IMG/VR virus record: IMGVR_UViG_3300029309_000217
Span: 1 to 30,598 of that record
Source of the DNA: a virus
Strand: one strand, 5' to 3'
Length of the DNA stretch: 30,598 nucleotides
Shown here: positions 14,466 through 21,639 of the stretch, one piece after another
How positions within the stretch are numbered: position 1 is the first letter of the stretch
Layout: each line of letters starts with the position of its first letter
The notes under the pieces: model-generated
Database searches by the model: none
Told to the model about the DNA's origin: nothing
The model's input: only the letters and a program-made list of their open reading frames with translations
Made by a program: the position numbers and the translations under genes

Positions 14466-15085
14466 TAGAGTGCTTCTTCTACATCAATTTCAAATTGATA
14501 TAAAGCATCTCCATCTTTTGTTGCACCTACTACTCCAAACTCTTGAATATCATTTGTCATATAAACTGTAAAAGGAACATTATCATAAGTTACAACTTCG
14601 TCATCTGCTAAACTTGATACTAAAGGTGGTTCTATAGTTAAAGTTGATGCATTATTTGAGGGTTCTACATCTGCTACAATCATATAAATTTTTGTATGAT
14701 TAGCAAACTTAATAAAATCTCCACTTTTAAATGCGTTAGGATTATTATTGTGATGACCATTAACAGTTATAGTAGTATCTCCAGCAGTATGTGAACCATT
14801 AACTTGTATCGTTCCTGTTTCGTTGCCTCTAGCATTAGAAACTTCTGGTGGGATAATAGTAAAGTTTTCTTTGCCTGATCTTTGTTTAATTATAAAAGCC
14901 ATAAGTTTTCCATAAACATCATTTCTTTTTGCAGTTATAACTTGTGCAGTAAATCCAAATCTTTGACCATCAATTTGTCTTGATAATTTTTTACCACTAT
15001 CAGTTACTGAAATTATAGTGTTTTGTGTACTTTTAATTCCCATTGTAGAGAATTTTGCACTTGATATTGGAAACGCACCTGACAT
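14465..15085 (-). CDS. Distal tail/minor tail protein
   Basis: The 206-residue product starts MSGAFPISSAKFSTMGIKST. It has an RQIDGQRFGFTAQVITAKRN core, a beta-rich central region with a Thr/Asn/His loop (DTTITVNGHHNNNPNAFKSG), and a C-terminal YMTNDIQEFGVVG strand. A protein of this type sits immediately after the tape measure in many marine siphophages and is likely a distal tail ring component. It starts one base inside the tape measure stop region. Confidence 0.66.
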   Translation of the reverse strand: MSGAFPISSAKFSTMGIKSTQNTIISVTDSGKKLSRQIDGQRFGFTAQVITAKRNDVYGKLMAFIIKQRSGKENFTIIPPEVSNARGNETGTIQVNGSHTAGDTTITVNGHHNNNPNAFKSGDFIKFANHTKIYMIVADVEPSNNASTLTIEPPLVSSLADDEVVTYDNVPFTVYMTNDIQEFGVVGATKDGDALYQFEIDVEEAL

Positions 15086-16950
15086 TAAATTACAGCACCT
15101 CTACCTTGTTCATTTACAGCTGTATTAATTAAAGCTGATATAGTTCCTCTTGATCTTACAAGTAATTCTTCAAAGCCAGAAGCATCTACTGTATTAATAT
15201 TAAAATTAACTGTAGTAGCACCATTATTTCTTGTGCCTCTAGCATTTTGTGTAATTTGTCCTGTTTGGTTAGGAATAAATAATTCAGCACCACCCTCTCC
15301 AACTACGATTGGTTGGCCTTTTGAGACAGCACCACCTTTTTGAAATCCTTTAATTTTATTTACCATGCTCATTCCTGTCGCTATTACTCCACCAGCTACA
15401 GCAATATTAAATGGAAAAGGAACAGATGATAAGGCTTTTAAACCAGCTTTAAATACTGAAATTAATCCCTCTCTAATAGCTTCTAATTTAAATATTTCTG
15501 TTGCCTTTTTAATTGCAGATGTAACAACAGAACCTACTAATGCCTCAACTATTGATCTTATAATAGCTTCTTTTAATGTTTGAAAACTAATTTTACCTGT
15601 CATTACAAAATCACTTATTGAAGTTTTTAACGCTTTTAAAGAATCTTGACCAGCCTTTTGGAATCTTTCAAAAATACTAGTATCAAACTGTGATTTTAAA
15701 CCCTCTTTAAATCCACCAAAAGCATCTTCTTTAGCTTTTTCAAAAGCACTTGGTAATTTAATAGATAAATCGTGTATTATATCATGAATAGGTTGTTGTG
15801 TTTTAAAAAATTCTTCTGTTAATCTTTTTTCTTCTGCTGTTGCTTTTTTTATTGCAATAGCAGTATCACGAATTAATTTATTTCTTTCAGATATTTGGCT
15901 ATTCCCTGATAACTCATGTTCAAATGGTTCAATTTTTACTTTTATTCCTTTATCTCCAAATTTTTCTCCAAACTCATCTGCTTTTTCTATTAATTTTAAA
16001 ATTAAAGCTAAACCTAAAAATCCTTTTTTACCTAGCATTAAAGCACCAATAATACCAACCTGTTTCATAACAGCTGGTAAAGTGTCAAATGTTTCTTTTA
16101 AACCTACTAGTTGATCTTTAACTTTTGTTAAAAATGGAACTAAATCTTTTCCTAATTTAACAGCACCAACTATTGCGTTTGCTAAATTCTTTCCTATAGC
16201 TGTTGCAATTTGGTCTAATTGTTTTGCATTATTTTGTAAAAATGTATCTAAATCACCAAATTGATTTTTAAGTTCTTCAAAAAATCCAGCTTCTAATAAT
16301 ACTTTCTTAAAATTAAAAACTTTATCTCCAATCATTGATAAAGTTCCCTCAAAAGTATTTGCTAATTCATCTGTAGCTTTTCCAAACCTACCCTCTTTAC
16401 CAAACACTCTCTCAAACGCTTCCACAGTTTCTTCAATAGATACAGTTGCACCAGCTTTAAAGCCAAGCATATTTCTAACACCTTTTTCTCTAAATAAGTC
16501 TGCCGCACCTATACCAGCACTAAATGATCTTTGTATTTGTTCTCCAGCAGTTCTAAAATCTAATCCTGTTACAGCCGCAACATTACCTGTTATTTCTAAC
16601 ATTTTTTGTAAGTCATCTGCATTATCTGTTACTGTTGCAAGAATACCAGCACCAGATTGTATTTCTTCAAGTGAGAAAGGTACTTTAGATGCAAACTTAG
16701 TCATGTTCTCAAATGCCTTTGCACCCTCGTTTGTGTCTTTAAGTAAGAACTTTAATCTAGTTCTTAAATTCTCTAATTGTTTTCCTGTATTAACTAAATT
16801 TCTAACAACAAGCCCAGCACCTAAACCTAAAAAAGCATTTCTAAGATTGAATACAGAATCTTTTAATCTTCCTAAAGATTTTTGAACACCATTTAAAGCC
16901 TGTTTAGATTTATCTCGTGCTACTATGTCTATATTTAGTTTCTGTGTCAT
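15085..16950 (-). CDS. Tail tape measure protein
   Basis: The 621-residue product starts with a helical N-terminus (NIDIVARDKSKQALNGVQKS), typical of tape measures, and continues with long helices (SLEEIQSGAGILATVTDNAD, then FRTAGEQIQRSFSAGIGAAD). It has hydrophobic stretches near the middle and C-terminus and the conserved GQPIVVGEGGAELFIPNQTG element near residue 550. Its length suggests a tail of roughly 90 nm using 1.5 Å per residue. It follows the G/GT chaperone genes in the canonical order and starts in a TAATG junction with the frameshift extension. Confidence 0.9.
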   Translation of the reverse strand: MTQKLNIDIVARDKSKQALNGVQKSLGRLKDSVFNLRNAFLGLGAGLVVRNLVNTGKQLENLRTRLKFLLKDTNEGAKAFENMTKFASKVPFSLEEIQSGAGILATVTDNADDLQKMLEITGNVAAVTGLDFRTAGEQIQRSFSAGIGAADLFREKGVRNMLGFKAGATVSIEETVEAFERVFGKEGRFGKATDELANTFEGTLSMIGDKVFNFKKVLLEAGFFEELKNQFGDLDTFLQNNAKQLDQIATAIGKNLANAIVGAVKLGKDLVPFLTKVKDQLVGLKETFDTLPAVMKQVGIIGALMLGKKGFLGLALILKLIEKADEFGEKFGDKGIKVKIEPFEHELSGNSQISERNKLIRDTAIAIKKATAEEKRLTEEFFKTQQPIHDIIHDLSIKLPSAFEKAKEDAFGGFKEGLKSQFDTSIFERFQKAGQDSLKALKTSISDFVMTGKISFQTLKEAIIRSIVEALVGSVVTSAIKKATEIFKLEAIREGLISVFKAGLKALSSVPFPFNIAVAGGVIATGMSMVNKIKGFQKGGAVSKGQPIVVGEGGAELFIPNQTGQITQNARGTRNNGATTVNFNINTVDASGFEELLVRSRGTISALINTAVNEQGRGAVI

Positions 16951-17479
16951 TATTTAAACTTCTTTGCTTCTGCTAGTGATTGATTTGTTTTATACTGTTC
17001 TTGCTCTTTTTTCAAGTAAGCTAACCAAAGATTATAATGGCTAACAGGCATATCAAGAACTTGTTGGATTGTAAGATGTAATCGTTCTGCAATAACTAAT
17101 AGCGACCTAACATCTGGGTCGCTATCTACTTTTTTTCTGCGTCTTCGTAATTAGTATCTAAAAGTATTTGATTGGCAATAATAGATATAACATTTGAATC
17201 TGCTTTTTTCCTTAATGCAAATTTATCTTCTGGGCTAAATGCTTTAATCATTTCTCCTTTGTCATTTTTGACTTGGAGTTTCATTATAAGCAAATCAACA
17301 AGAATAGTTAAATCTTGAAAGTTGTTAGACTTCTTAAAGATAATGTTTTTTTCTTCAAGGGTTAATGGCTCTGAATAAAATATACTCGGATTACCATGCT
17401 CGTCTTTCCACTCGTTAACTTCAATAGTGATAGTTTTAAGAGTTTCAAAATGAGATTTAACTCTATCAATAACTGACAT
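16950..17479 (-). CDS. Tail assembly chaperone GT fusion by -1 frameshift
   Basis: The G-like protein ends with Glu-Lys-Lys-stop. The heptamer A AAA AAG (17129-17135, minus strand) lies in the correct phase just before the TAG. Slipping back one base continues with GTA GAT AGC and adds 59 residues (VDSDPDVRSLLVIAERLHL, then a TIQQVLDMPVSHYNLWLAYL segment) before a TAA at 16950-16952. The fusion is 176 aa. The extension has the helical, Trp/Tyr-containing character of lambda gpT-like regions and no start codon of its own. This is the same arrangement as lambda G/GT, where the two forms coat the tape measure during assembly. Confidence 0.85.
17099..17135 (-). promoter_or_regulatory. -1 frameshift signal: slippery site plus stem-loop
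   Basis: The slippery heptamer A AAA AAG is at 17135-17129 on the minus strand. Three bases downstream, ATAGCGACC (17125-17117) pairs perfectly with GGTCGCTAT (17107-17099) around a nine-base loop. A 9-bp stem close behind an A AAA AAG heptamer in correct phase is a classical -1 frameshift stimulator, similar to dnaX. The spacer is shorter than usual, so the lower pairs probably open in the ribosome. Confidence 0.85.
17126..17479 (-). CDS. Tail assembly chaperone, gpG-like
   Basis: The 117-residue zero-frame product begins MSVIDRVKSHFETLKTITIE. It has WKDEHGNPSIFYSEPLTLEE and VKNDKGEMIKAFSPEDKFAL, then a helical C-terminus ending TNYEDAEKK. It lies between the major tail protein and the tape measure, the standard position of lambda G and its analogues. 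It is the abundant short form; a fraction of ribosomes should slip at its last codons to make the fusion. Confidence 0.83.
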   Translation of the reverse strand: MSVIDRVKSHFETLKTITIEVNEWKDEHGNPSIFYSEPLTLEEKNIIFKKSNNFQDLTILVDLLIMKLQVKNDKGEMIKAFSPEDKFALRKKADSNVISIIANQILLDTNYEDAEKK

Positions 17480-17488
17480 AAATTAGGA

Positions 17489-17875
17489 TTATACAGTTCC
17501 TATAGTTAATGCACCAGTTCCTTGAAAAGTAACAGTTCTTGAAACAATTGCGTCCATTGAGTTATTAACTGACATTCCTGTAACAATTCCTGTACCAGTA
17601 AAACTTCTGTCGCCACTTGCATTACCCTCTGGGAGTAATATAAATGAGATTGAAGCACCAGCAATTAAAGTTGTTTGTGGGCTATCTGTTTCGTCAAAGT
17701 GCATTTCTAATGTTCCAGAGAATGAAGTTCGACCAGCAACAAATGATTTAGTAGCATCTGTTAAAGCTGTATCTTCTACAACATCTCCTGTAGTTTCAAG
17801 TGTGAATGATGTTAGTTCCCCAACAGCAGTTCCACCAGCAGTAACTACGCCCTCTTTTCCGTGATGTGTTGCCAT
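17489..17875 (-). CDS. Major tail tube protein
   Basis: The 128-residue product (MATHHGKEGVVTAGGTAVGE, then TSFTLETTGDVVEDTALTDA) has the beta-rich fold signature of GTA/HK97-type tail tube proteins. These include a FVAGRTSFSGTLEMHFDETD segment and a final VSRTVTFQGTGALTIGTV strand. It has a good RBS (GGATAAAAA). It precedes the tail chaperone gene, as in HK97-like tail modules. Multiple copies stack to form the tube. Confidence 0.85.
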   Translation of the reverse strand: MATHHGKEGVVTAGGTAVGELTSFTLETTGDVVEDTALTDATKSFVAGRTSFSGTLEMHFDETDSPQTTLIAGASISFILLPEGNASGDRSFTGTGIVTGMSVNNSMDAIVSRTVTFQGTGALTIGTV

Positions 17876-18009
17876 TTTTTATCCTTGTTTGATTTAGTTT
17901 GTTTAGTTTCTTTTTCTTGCTTATAGCCTAAAGTTAAAAAATGTTCAAGATTAGATTCATTAATAACAATCTCTGAATTACCTTTATATAATTTAATATC
18001 CTTAGCCAT
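17845..18009 (-). CDS. Small hypothetical protein overlapping tail tube gene (54 aa)
   Basis: The ATG at 18009 follows AAAGGACTT. The product begins MAKDIKLYKGNSEIVINESN and has LEHFLTLGYKQEKETKQ, then a Lys-rich end. It overlaps the start of the tail tube gene by 31 bases in another frame, so its last ~10 residues are constrained. The 'I-K-L-Y-K-G...LxxxLxxGY' pattern resembles small head-tail-region proteins in marine phages; function unknown. Confidence 0.58.
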   Translation of the reverse strand: MAKDIKLYKGNSEIVINESNLEHFLTLGYKQEKETKQTKSNKDKKWQHITEKRA

Positions 18010-18017
18010 AAGTCCTT

Positions 18018-18251
18018 TTACAGTTTATCATCTTCTTCGTCAATATCTTCTTCATCTTCCTCAAAATCTTCTTCAAAGTCATCTGATACATCTTCTTCTT
18101 CCCAAGAACCATCTTCGTCTTCTAAAGAGTTTTCTCTAATTTCTTCTACTAAGTCTTTTACTTCCTCACAAAGCATAGACTCTTTATCGTGTAACTTTTC
18201 GATCTGATCAATTTTTTTAGAAATTTTATCTAATAGTTTTTCGTTTTTCAT
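18018..18251 (-). CDS. Strongly acidic coiled-coil protein (77 aa)
   Basis: The N-terminal half is a coiled coil (LLDKISKKIDQIEKLHDKES). The C-terminal half is nearly all Asp/Glu (EDVSDDFEEDFEEDEEDIDE), giving a very negative charge. It has an AGGATAAAAT site before the ATG. Acidic tails of this kind occur in chaperones, DNA mimics and histone-binding-like proteins; which applies here cannot be read from sequence. It sits between the tail terminator-like gene and the tail tube gene. Confidence 0.65.
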   Translation of the reverse strand: MKNEKLLDKISKKIDQIEKLHDKESMLCEEVKDLVEEIRENSLEDEDGSWEEEDVSDDFEEDFEEDEEDIDEEDDKL

Positions 18252-18259
18252 ATTTTATC

Positions 18260-18697
18260 CTATGGTGTTCCAGCTTGATATTCGTACATACACCTAATTG
18301 TCATTCTTATTCCACCAACAGGAAATAAAGAACCCTCATCAGTTTCTACTTGTATAACTTCTGAATCAAGTGCATTACCATTTCGAGTAATATCAGTTTC
18401 TAATGCAGTTTCAATAGCTGTGATTAATTCATTTCTTTTTGTATCTATATTGGCCTCTGCACCTTTTACAAATCCAAGTATTACAAAGTCTATAGTGCCA
18501 TGCCTAGTTTTAGCACCACTTCCTAACTCAGAGTCATCTCTATTTTCTTCTGATGTTTGAACTATTACTGCTGGATATTGTTGCTCTGATAACTCATCTA
18601 ATAAAAAAGGTTGTCTTGTAGCTTTTCTAATATCTGGGCTAGATATAGCAGATATAACTGACAATAAATTACTCGCTATGTTTTCTCTTACACTCAT
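18260..18697 (-). CDS. Tail terminator/minor tail protein
   Basis: The 145-residue product begins MSVRENIASNLLSVISAISS. It contains YPAVIVQTSEENRDDSELGS, a FVILGFVKGAEAN strand, a helix KRNELITAIETALETDI and a terminal GGIRMTIRCMYEYQ strand. That alternation of helix and strand is typical of tail terminator proteins such as gpU or HK97 gp10-neighbour proteins. It follows the neck gene by a four-base overlap. Confidence 0.66.
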   Translation of the reverse strand: MSVRENIASNLLSVISAISSPDIRKATRQPFLLDELSEQQYPAVIVQTSEENRDDSELGSGAKTRHGTIDFVILGFVKGAEANIDTKRNELITAIETALETDITRNGNALDSEVIQVETDEGSLFPVGGIRMTIRCMYEYQAGTP

Positions 18698-19176
18698 ATT
18701 CTTGCTTTCCTAAATTCTTTTGCAACAAATCTATTAAATTGTTTTCTTATTATATTTGCTGTTCTATCATTAAATCCAAAAAATTCCCTCTTATTTTTTC
18801 CTAATACTTGGTTAAATACTGCTCTCTGCCTCATCTGTGAATTACTAAAATTAACACTAATTTTATTTACTCCTGTTTTTTTAATAGTTTTTCCAGATGG
18901 AGTTAATGCACCTAACATACGACCAGAATAAAATAAATCTACTTTTGTTGATCTACCCTCTCTTTGTAATTTTTTTAAATAACCAGAAGAATATGGAACA
19001 AAAGGTATATCTCTAAAATCAATTCCTTTTTGTGTCTTAATTCTAATAATATCTAGTAATTGAAACCCAGCTTGTAAAATACCTTTTTCTATTATGCTTT
19101 TAAATTTTCTTTGTATTCTTGCATATCTTTTTTGAACAAATTTAACATTAGTTTTAATCTTTAAATCTAAAGCCAT
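18694..19176 (-). CDS. Virion morphogenesis/tail completion protein, HK97 gp10-like
   Basis: The 160-residue basic protein begins MALDLKIKTNVKFVQKRYAR. It has a helical N-terminus and a DFRDIPFVPYSSGYLKKLQR segment, then LFYSGRMLGALTP. The 'PYSxxYxxxK...SGxM' arrangement resembles the tail completion/neck family (Mu gpG-like, HK97 gp10). Its ATG overlaps the upstream stop by one base. It likely links head connector and tail. Confidence 0.7.
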   Translation of the reverse strand: MALDLKIKTNVKFVQKRYARIQRKFKSIIEKGILQAGFQLLDIIRIKTQKGIDFRDIPFVPYSSGYLKKLQREGRSTKVDLFYSGRMLGALTPSGKTIKKTGVNKISVNFSNSQMRQRAVFNQVLGKNKREFFGFNDRTANIIRKQFNRFVAKEFRKARI

Positions 19177-19661
19177 TATCTAGTCAATCTTCTAAATCCA
19201 TGTAAAGGTTCTCTCTCGTTAGATACAATAGTTCCATCAGAATCTACATCATACTCTACACCATCTTCTAATATCATTCTCCATTCGATATTGTATTGGC
19301 TCATATAATATTCTGCCATTCTTTCAAATCTGTCTTTTTCTGTTTCTGGTCTAAACTTTGTTAATGCTGGTAAATAGAATCTTCCAAGAAATAGATAAAC
19401 ACCAGCCCGTTCAAACTGATCTAAATTAACTTTTGTATTAACCATCTCAGCAGTATTTAAAACTGTAATGTCTGTAAATATATTTGTTTTATATACAGGC
19501 CACCACTCTACTCTTAATGCTCTAAAAATATCGTTAGTAGTTTGTGCTAAAAAATTAGTTGTTTCTGTAGCTGTTGTAGATATACCAAATTCAAACGCAT
19601 CTGGTTGATATTTTAAAACATCTGATGTGGTAATAACATCTGCACCCGTATAATTAGCCAT
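19176..19661 (-). CDS. Head-tail connector protein
   Basis: The 161-residue acidic protein begins MANYTGADVITTSDVLKYQP, with helices around FLAQTTNDIFRALRVEWWPV and a RFERMAEYYMSQYNIEWRMI segment. It occupies the gp6-like head-completion position between capsid and tail-completion genes. Sequence similarity to known adaptors is not obvious by eye, so the name rests mostly on gene order. Confidence 0.58.
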   Translation of the reverse strand: MANYTGADVITTSDVLKYQPDAFEFGISTTATETTNFLAQTTNDIFRALRVEWWPVYKTNIFTDITVLNTAEMVNTKVNLDQFERAGVYLFLGRFYLPALTKFRPETEKDRFERMAEYYMSQYNIEWRMILEDGVEYDVDSDGTIVSNEREPLHGFRRLTR

Positions 19662-19664
19662 AAT

Positions 19665-19787
19665 TTATTTCCAAATTAAAAAAGCAATTATTAAAACTAT
19701 AGGAACAGAATACATTGGGTTATTGATGCTTTTTCTCCAAACCCATTTTGACCATCTTCTAGTTTGTTTCCAAATCCACTTGTTCAT
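19665..19787 (-). CDS. Small Trp-rich membrane peptide (40 aa)
   Basis: The ATG at 19787 follows AGGAAGAAAAAAG. The product starts MNKWIWKQTRRWSKWVWRKS and ends in a hydrophobic span PIVLIIAFLIWK. A Trp/Lys/Arg N-terminus before one membrane segment is unusual in a head module. It overlaps the preceding gene by 29 bases. Function unknown; possibly a small envelope-acting peptide. Confidence 0.58.
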   Translation of the reverse strand: MNKWIWKQTRRWSKWVWRKSINNPMYSVPIVLIIAFLIWK

Positions 19788-20001
19788 CTTTTTTCTTCCT
19801 TGTTTTTCTTTTCTTTTTTAAAGGCACTACATTTTCTGTAACAACCTCTTTAATTTCTTTTACAACATCTTGATCTAGTTTAAAACCTCTAAAATCATAC
19901 ATACCTTTATTAGTTTCGTAATCTAATTCAGTTCTAGTGATTGTTTTGTTACCTCTTTTTAAAGTAACCATCTTTTCATTTGATAATACTAATTTAACCA
20001 T
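19759..20001 (-). CDS. Hypothetical protein with poly-basic C-terminus (80 aa)
   Basis: The N-terminal half looks beta-rich (KLVLSNEKMVTLKRGNKTIT, then TELDYETNKGMYDFRG). The C-terminus is Lys/Arg rich (PLKKKRKTRKKKDEQ). It lies just downstream of the capsid gene and has an AGGAGAATA site. It could be a capsid-associated DNA-interacting or stabilising protein, but this is inferred from position and charge only. Confidence 0.6.
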   Translation of the reverse strand: MVKLVLSNEKMVTLKRGNKTITRTELDYETNKGMYDFRGFKLDQDVVKEIKEVVTENVVPLKKKRKTRKKKDEQVDLETN

Positions 20002-20019
20002 TTTATTCTCCTATGTTAG

Positions 20020-20047
20020 TTGCGAGGGCAGTTTCCCACCCTCACAA
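20020..20047 (-). terminator. Hairpin downstream of capsid gene
   Basis: On the minus-strand transcript UUGUGAGGG pairs with CCCUCGCAA around a ten-base loop, nine pairs including one U-G. No U-tract follows, so this may be a processing or stability hairpin, or a weak attenuator separating the highly expressed capsid gene from downstream genes, rather than a true intrinsic terminator. Confidence 0.5.
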
Positions 20048-20050
20048 AGT

Positions 20051-20068
20051 ATCCAATTATTATTGGAT
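20051..20068 (-). repeat. Hairpin over the capsid stop codon
   Basis: ATCCAAT (20051-20057) and ATTGGAT (20062-20068) form a perfect 7-bp stem with a four-base loop; the TAA of the capsid gene lies in the loop side. It stands four bases before the next hairpin (20020-20047), so two stems follow the capsid ORF in tandem. Confidence 0.5.
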
Positions 20069-20905
20069 TGATGAATCGAAGTGTAACTCAACACCATATG
20101 AATCATGGATTTCTCCAACACCATATACTGATGTAGCAACAATTTCGTCTGCTCTAAGAGAAGCATCTCTTTGAGTTTCGATTTTAACATCTTGCATCAT
20201 AGCGATTGCAAGTGCATCTCTGTGGAACGCACCACCTTTGTAATCTCCAGCATTACCAGTATTAGCAATGTTTGAAGTTTCAAAAACAGGCATACCAGCT
20301 AATCTACCTACAAAGCCTGATCTTAATGCTTCGTTTGATAAATCATTTGCATTTGCGTTTGCAAAAGTATTAGTCAAACCAGCTTTTAAATCAAAAGCAA
20401 TTTTAGGGTGTAGAACAACTGCACACTCGTCAATGTTAAGAGCATTTTCTCTTAAAGTTGAAAGTGCGTTAAAGATAGATGCTGATGCAATTGCACCTGT
20501 TCCATCTCCTACTGCACTTGAAAAGCCATCAAACAATGCAGTTAAATCTGCGTCTTGTTTTCTAGCAAGTGCTTCTCCAAACAATTTACCAATATCTCCA
20601 GCAACATTTCTTGGTGCTGAGTTTCTTGCTAAGTCAGTTAGAGTAGTCATAACACCAACCTCAGATGCAGTAATAGTTACTGAACTAGGGTTGATTGCTG
20701 TGTTAGATAAGTCAGTTGCTTCTGATACTGCCGCCGCACTTACTTGTGCATAAACAGGAACTTCAACTGCTTTTCCACCACCAGTGATCGCATAGTTTTT
20801 AACTAAGTTTCTCATGATGGATTTTTCAGAAGCTACGAATTGTGCTTCTGCAACTATCTCTGTGTATAGTTCCGATAGAGTAGAACTTGTACTTTCGTTT
20901 GCCAT
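20060..20905 (-). CDS. Major capsid protein, HK97 fold
   Basis: The 281-residue product begins MANESTSSTLSELYTEIVAE. It has the N-arm/E-loop pattern of HK97-like capsids: SIMRNLVKNYAITGGGKAVE, VPVYAQVSAAAVSEATDLSN, VGVMTTLTDLARNSAPRNVA, and a late GFVGRLAGMPVFETSNI strand and DEIVATSVYGVGEIHDSYGV. It directly follows a scaffold-like gene. There is no protease gene adjacent and the N-terminus is short, so processing is not expected. Two hairpins follow its stop. Confidence 0.9.
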   Translation of the reverse strand: MANESTSSTLSELYTEIVAEAQFVASEKSIMRNLVKNYAITGGGKAVEVPVYAQVSAAAVSEATDLSNTAINPSSVTITASEVGVMTTLTDLARNSAPRNVAGDIGKLFGEALARKQDADLTALFDGFSSAVGDGTGAIASASIFNALSTLRENALNIDECAVVLHPKIAFDLKAGLTNTFANANANDLSNEALRSGFVGRLAGMPVFETSNIANTGNAGDYKGGAFHRDALAIAMMQDVKIETQRDASLRADEIVATSVYGVGEIHDSYGVELHFDSSIQ

Positions 20906-20923
20906 TTTAATTACCTATTAAGT

Positions 20924-21625
20924 TTAATTGTTTAATTTAATCTCAACAGCACCTGAATCTCGTTTCTTCCTATATTCTGCATAAGCTTTACGATCTTCTG
21001 GCTTTGTTAAGTCTAAGTCCTGTAGGTTAAAAGGTTTAACAGTTTGACCACCAATAGCACTCTGGCTTCCTGAACCAGACAACGACCCTTGACGGAAATG
21101 TGGGTTGCTATCTAAGAACTCTTTTACTCGATCTTCAATTGTAAGTAGTTCTCCTTTTGCGTTATATCGTACATTAGAATTATTATCAACTACTTCTATT
21201 CTTCCATCATCTGTGTACTTAACTTCATCTTTTAGTAAAGATACGACTTGTTGTGCGTTGATAGACTTTTCTCTATTAGCAACAGATAGTATTGAATTAT
21301 CTACCTTTTCTTTTTTAATTTGGTTTTTCATCTTTAACAATTCTTGTTCTTTTTCAGATAATCTTTCTTGCATTATCTTTTCCAAGTCTTGTTTAGTCTT
21401 AGCTTCTTCTAATTGTTTTTGTTTTAAGATTTCAGCTTTTTGCTTTTCTTCTTCTTGAAGTTTTTTCTCAAACTTATTTTTTTCTGCTTCAAGTCTTGTT
21501 TTGATTATGTTGTCTAATTGTTCTTGAGTGAAAGTATTTTGTTTTGTTTCTTCTACTTTTACTTCTTCTTTTGGTGTTTCAGTTGCTTGTACTTCTGGTG
21601 CAACATTTGTTTGTTCTTCGGACAT
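20924..21625 (-). CDS. Scaffolding protein
   Basis: The 233-residue product is Glu/Lys/Gln rich and mostly coiled coil (TFTQEQLDNIIKTRLEAEKN, then KKLQEEEKQKAEILKQKQLE). A charged C-terminal part (RVKEFLDSNPHFRQGS, KPFNLQDLDLTKPEDRKAYA) ends near a basic tail. This matches the DUF4355-type scaffolds found just before the capsid gene in siphophages. It is expected to be lost from the mature head. Confidence 0.85.
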   Translation of the reverse strand: MSEEQTNVAPEVQATETPKEEVKVEETKQNTFTQEQLDNIIKTRLEAEKNKFEKKLQEEEKQKAEILKQKQLEEAKTKQDLEKIMQERLSEKEQELLKMKNQIKKEKVDNSILSVANREKSINAQQVVSLLKDEVKYTDDGRIEVVDNNSNVRYNAKGELLTIEDRVKEFLDSNPHFRQGSLSGSGSQSAIGGQTVKPFNLQDLDLTKPEDRKAYAEYRKKRDSGAVEIKLNN

Positions 21626-21639
21626 TGTTTCTCCTATAG

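Noticed and set aside
20268-20753. 161-codon plus-strand open frame antisense to the capsid gene
   Set aside because: It mirrors the capsid coding frame, has no ribosome site, and the opposite strand encodes a clear HK97-fold protein.
21105-21458. 117-codon plus-strand frame with many Ser/Phe
   Set aside because: Antisense to the Glu/Lys-rich scaffold; low-complexity complement of Lys/Glu codons.
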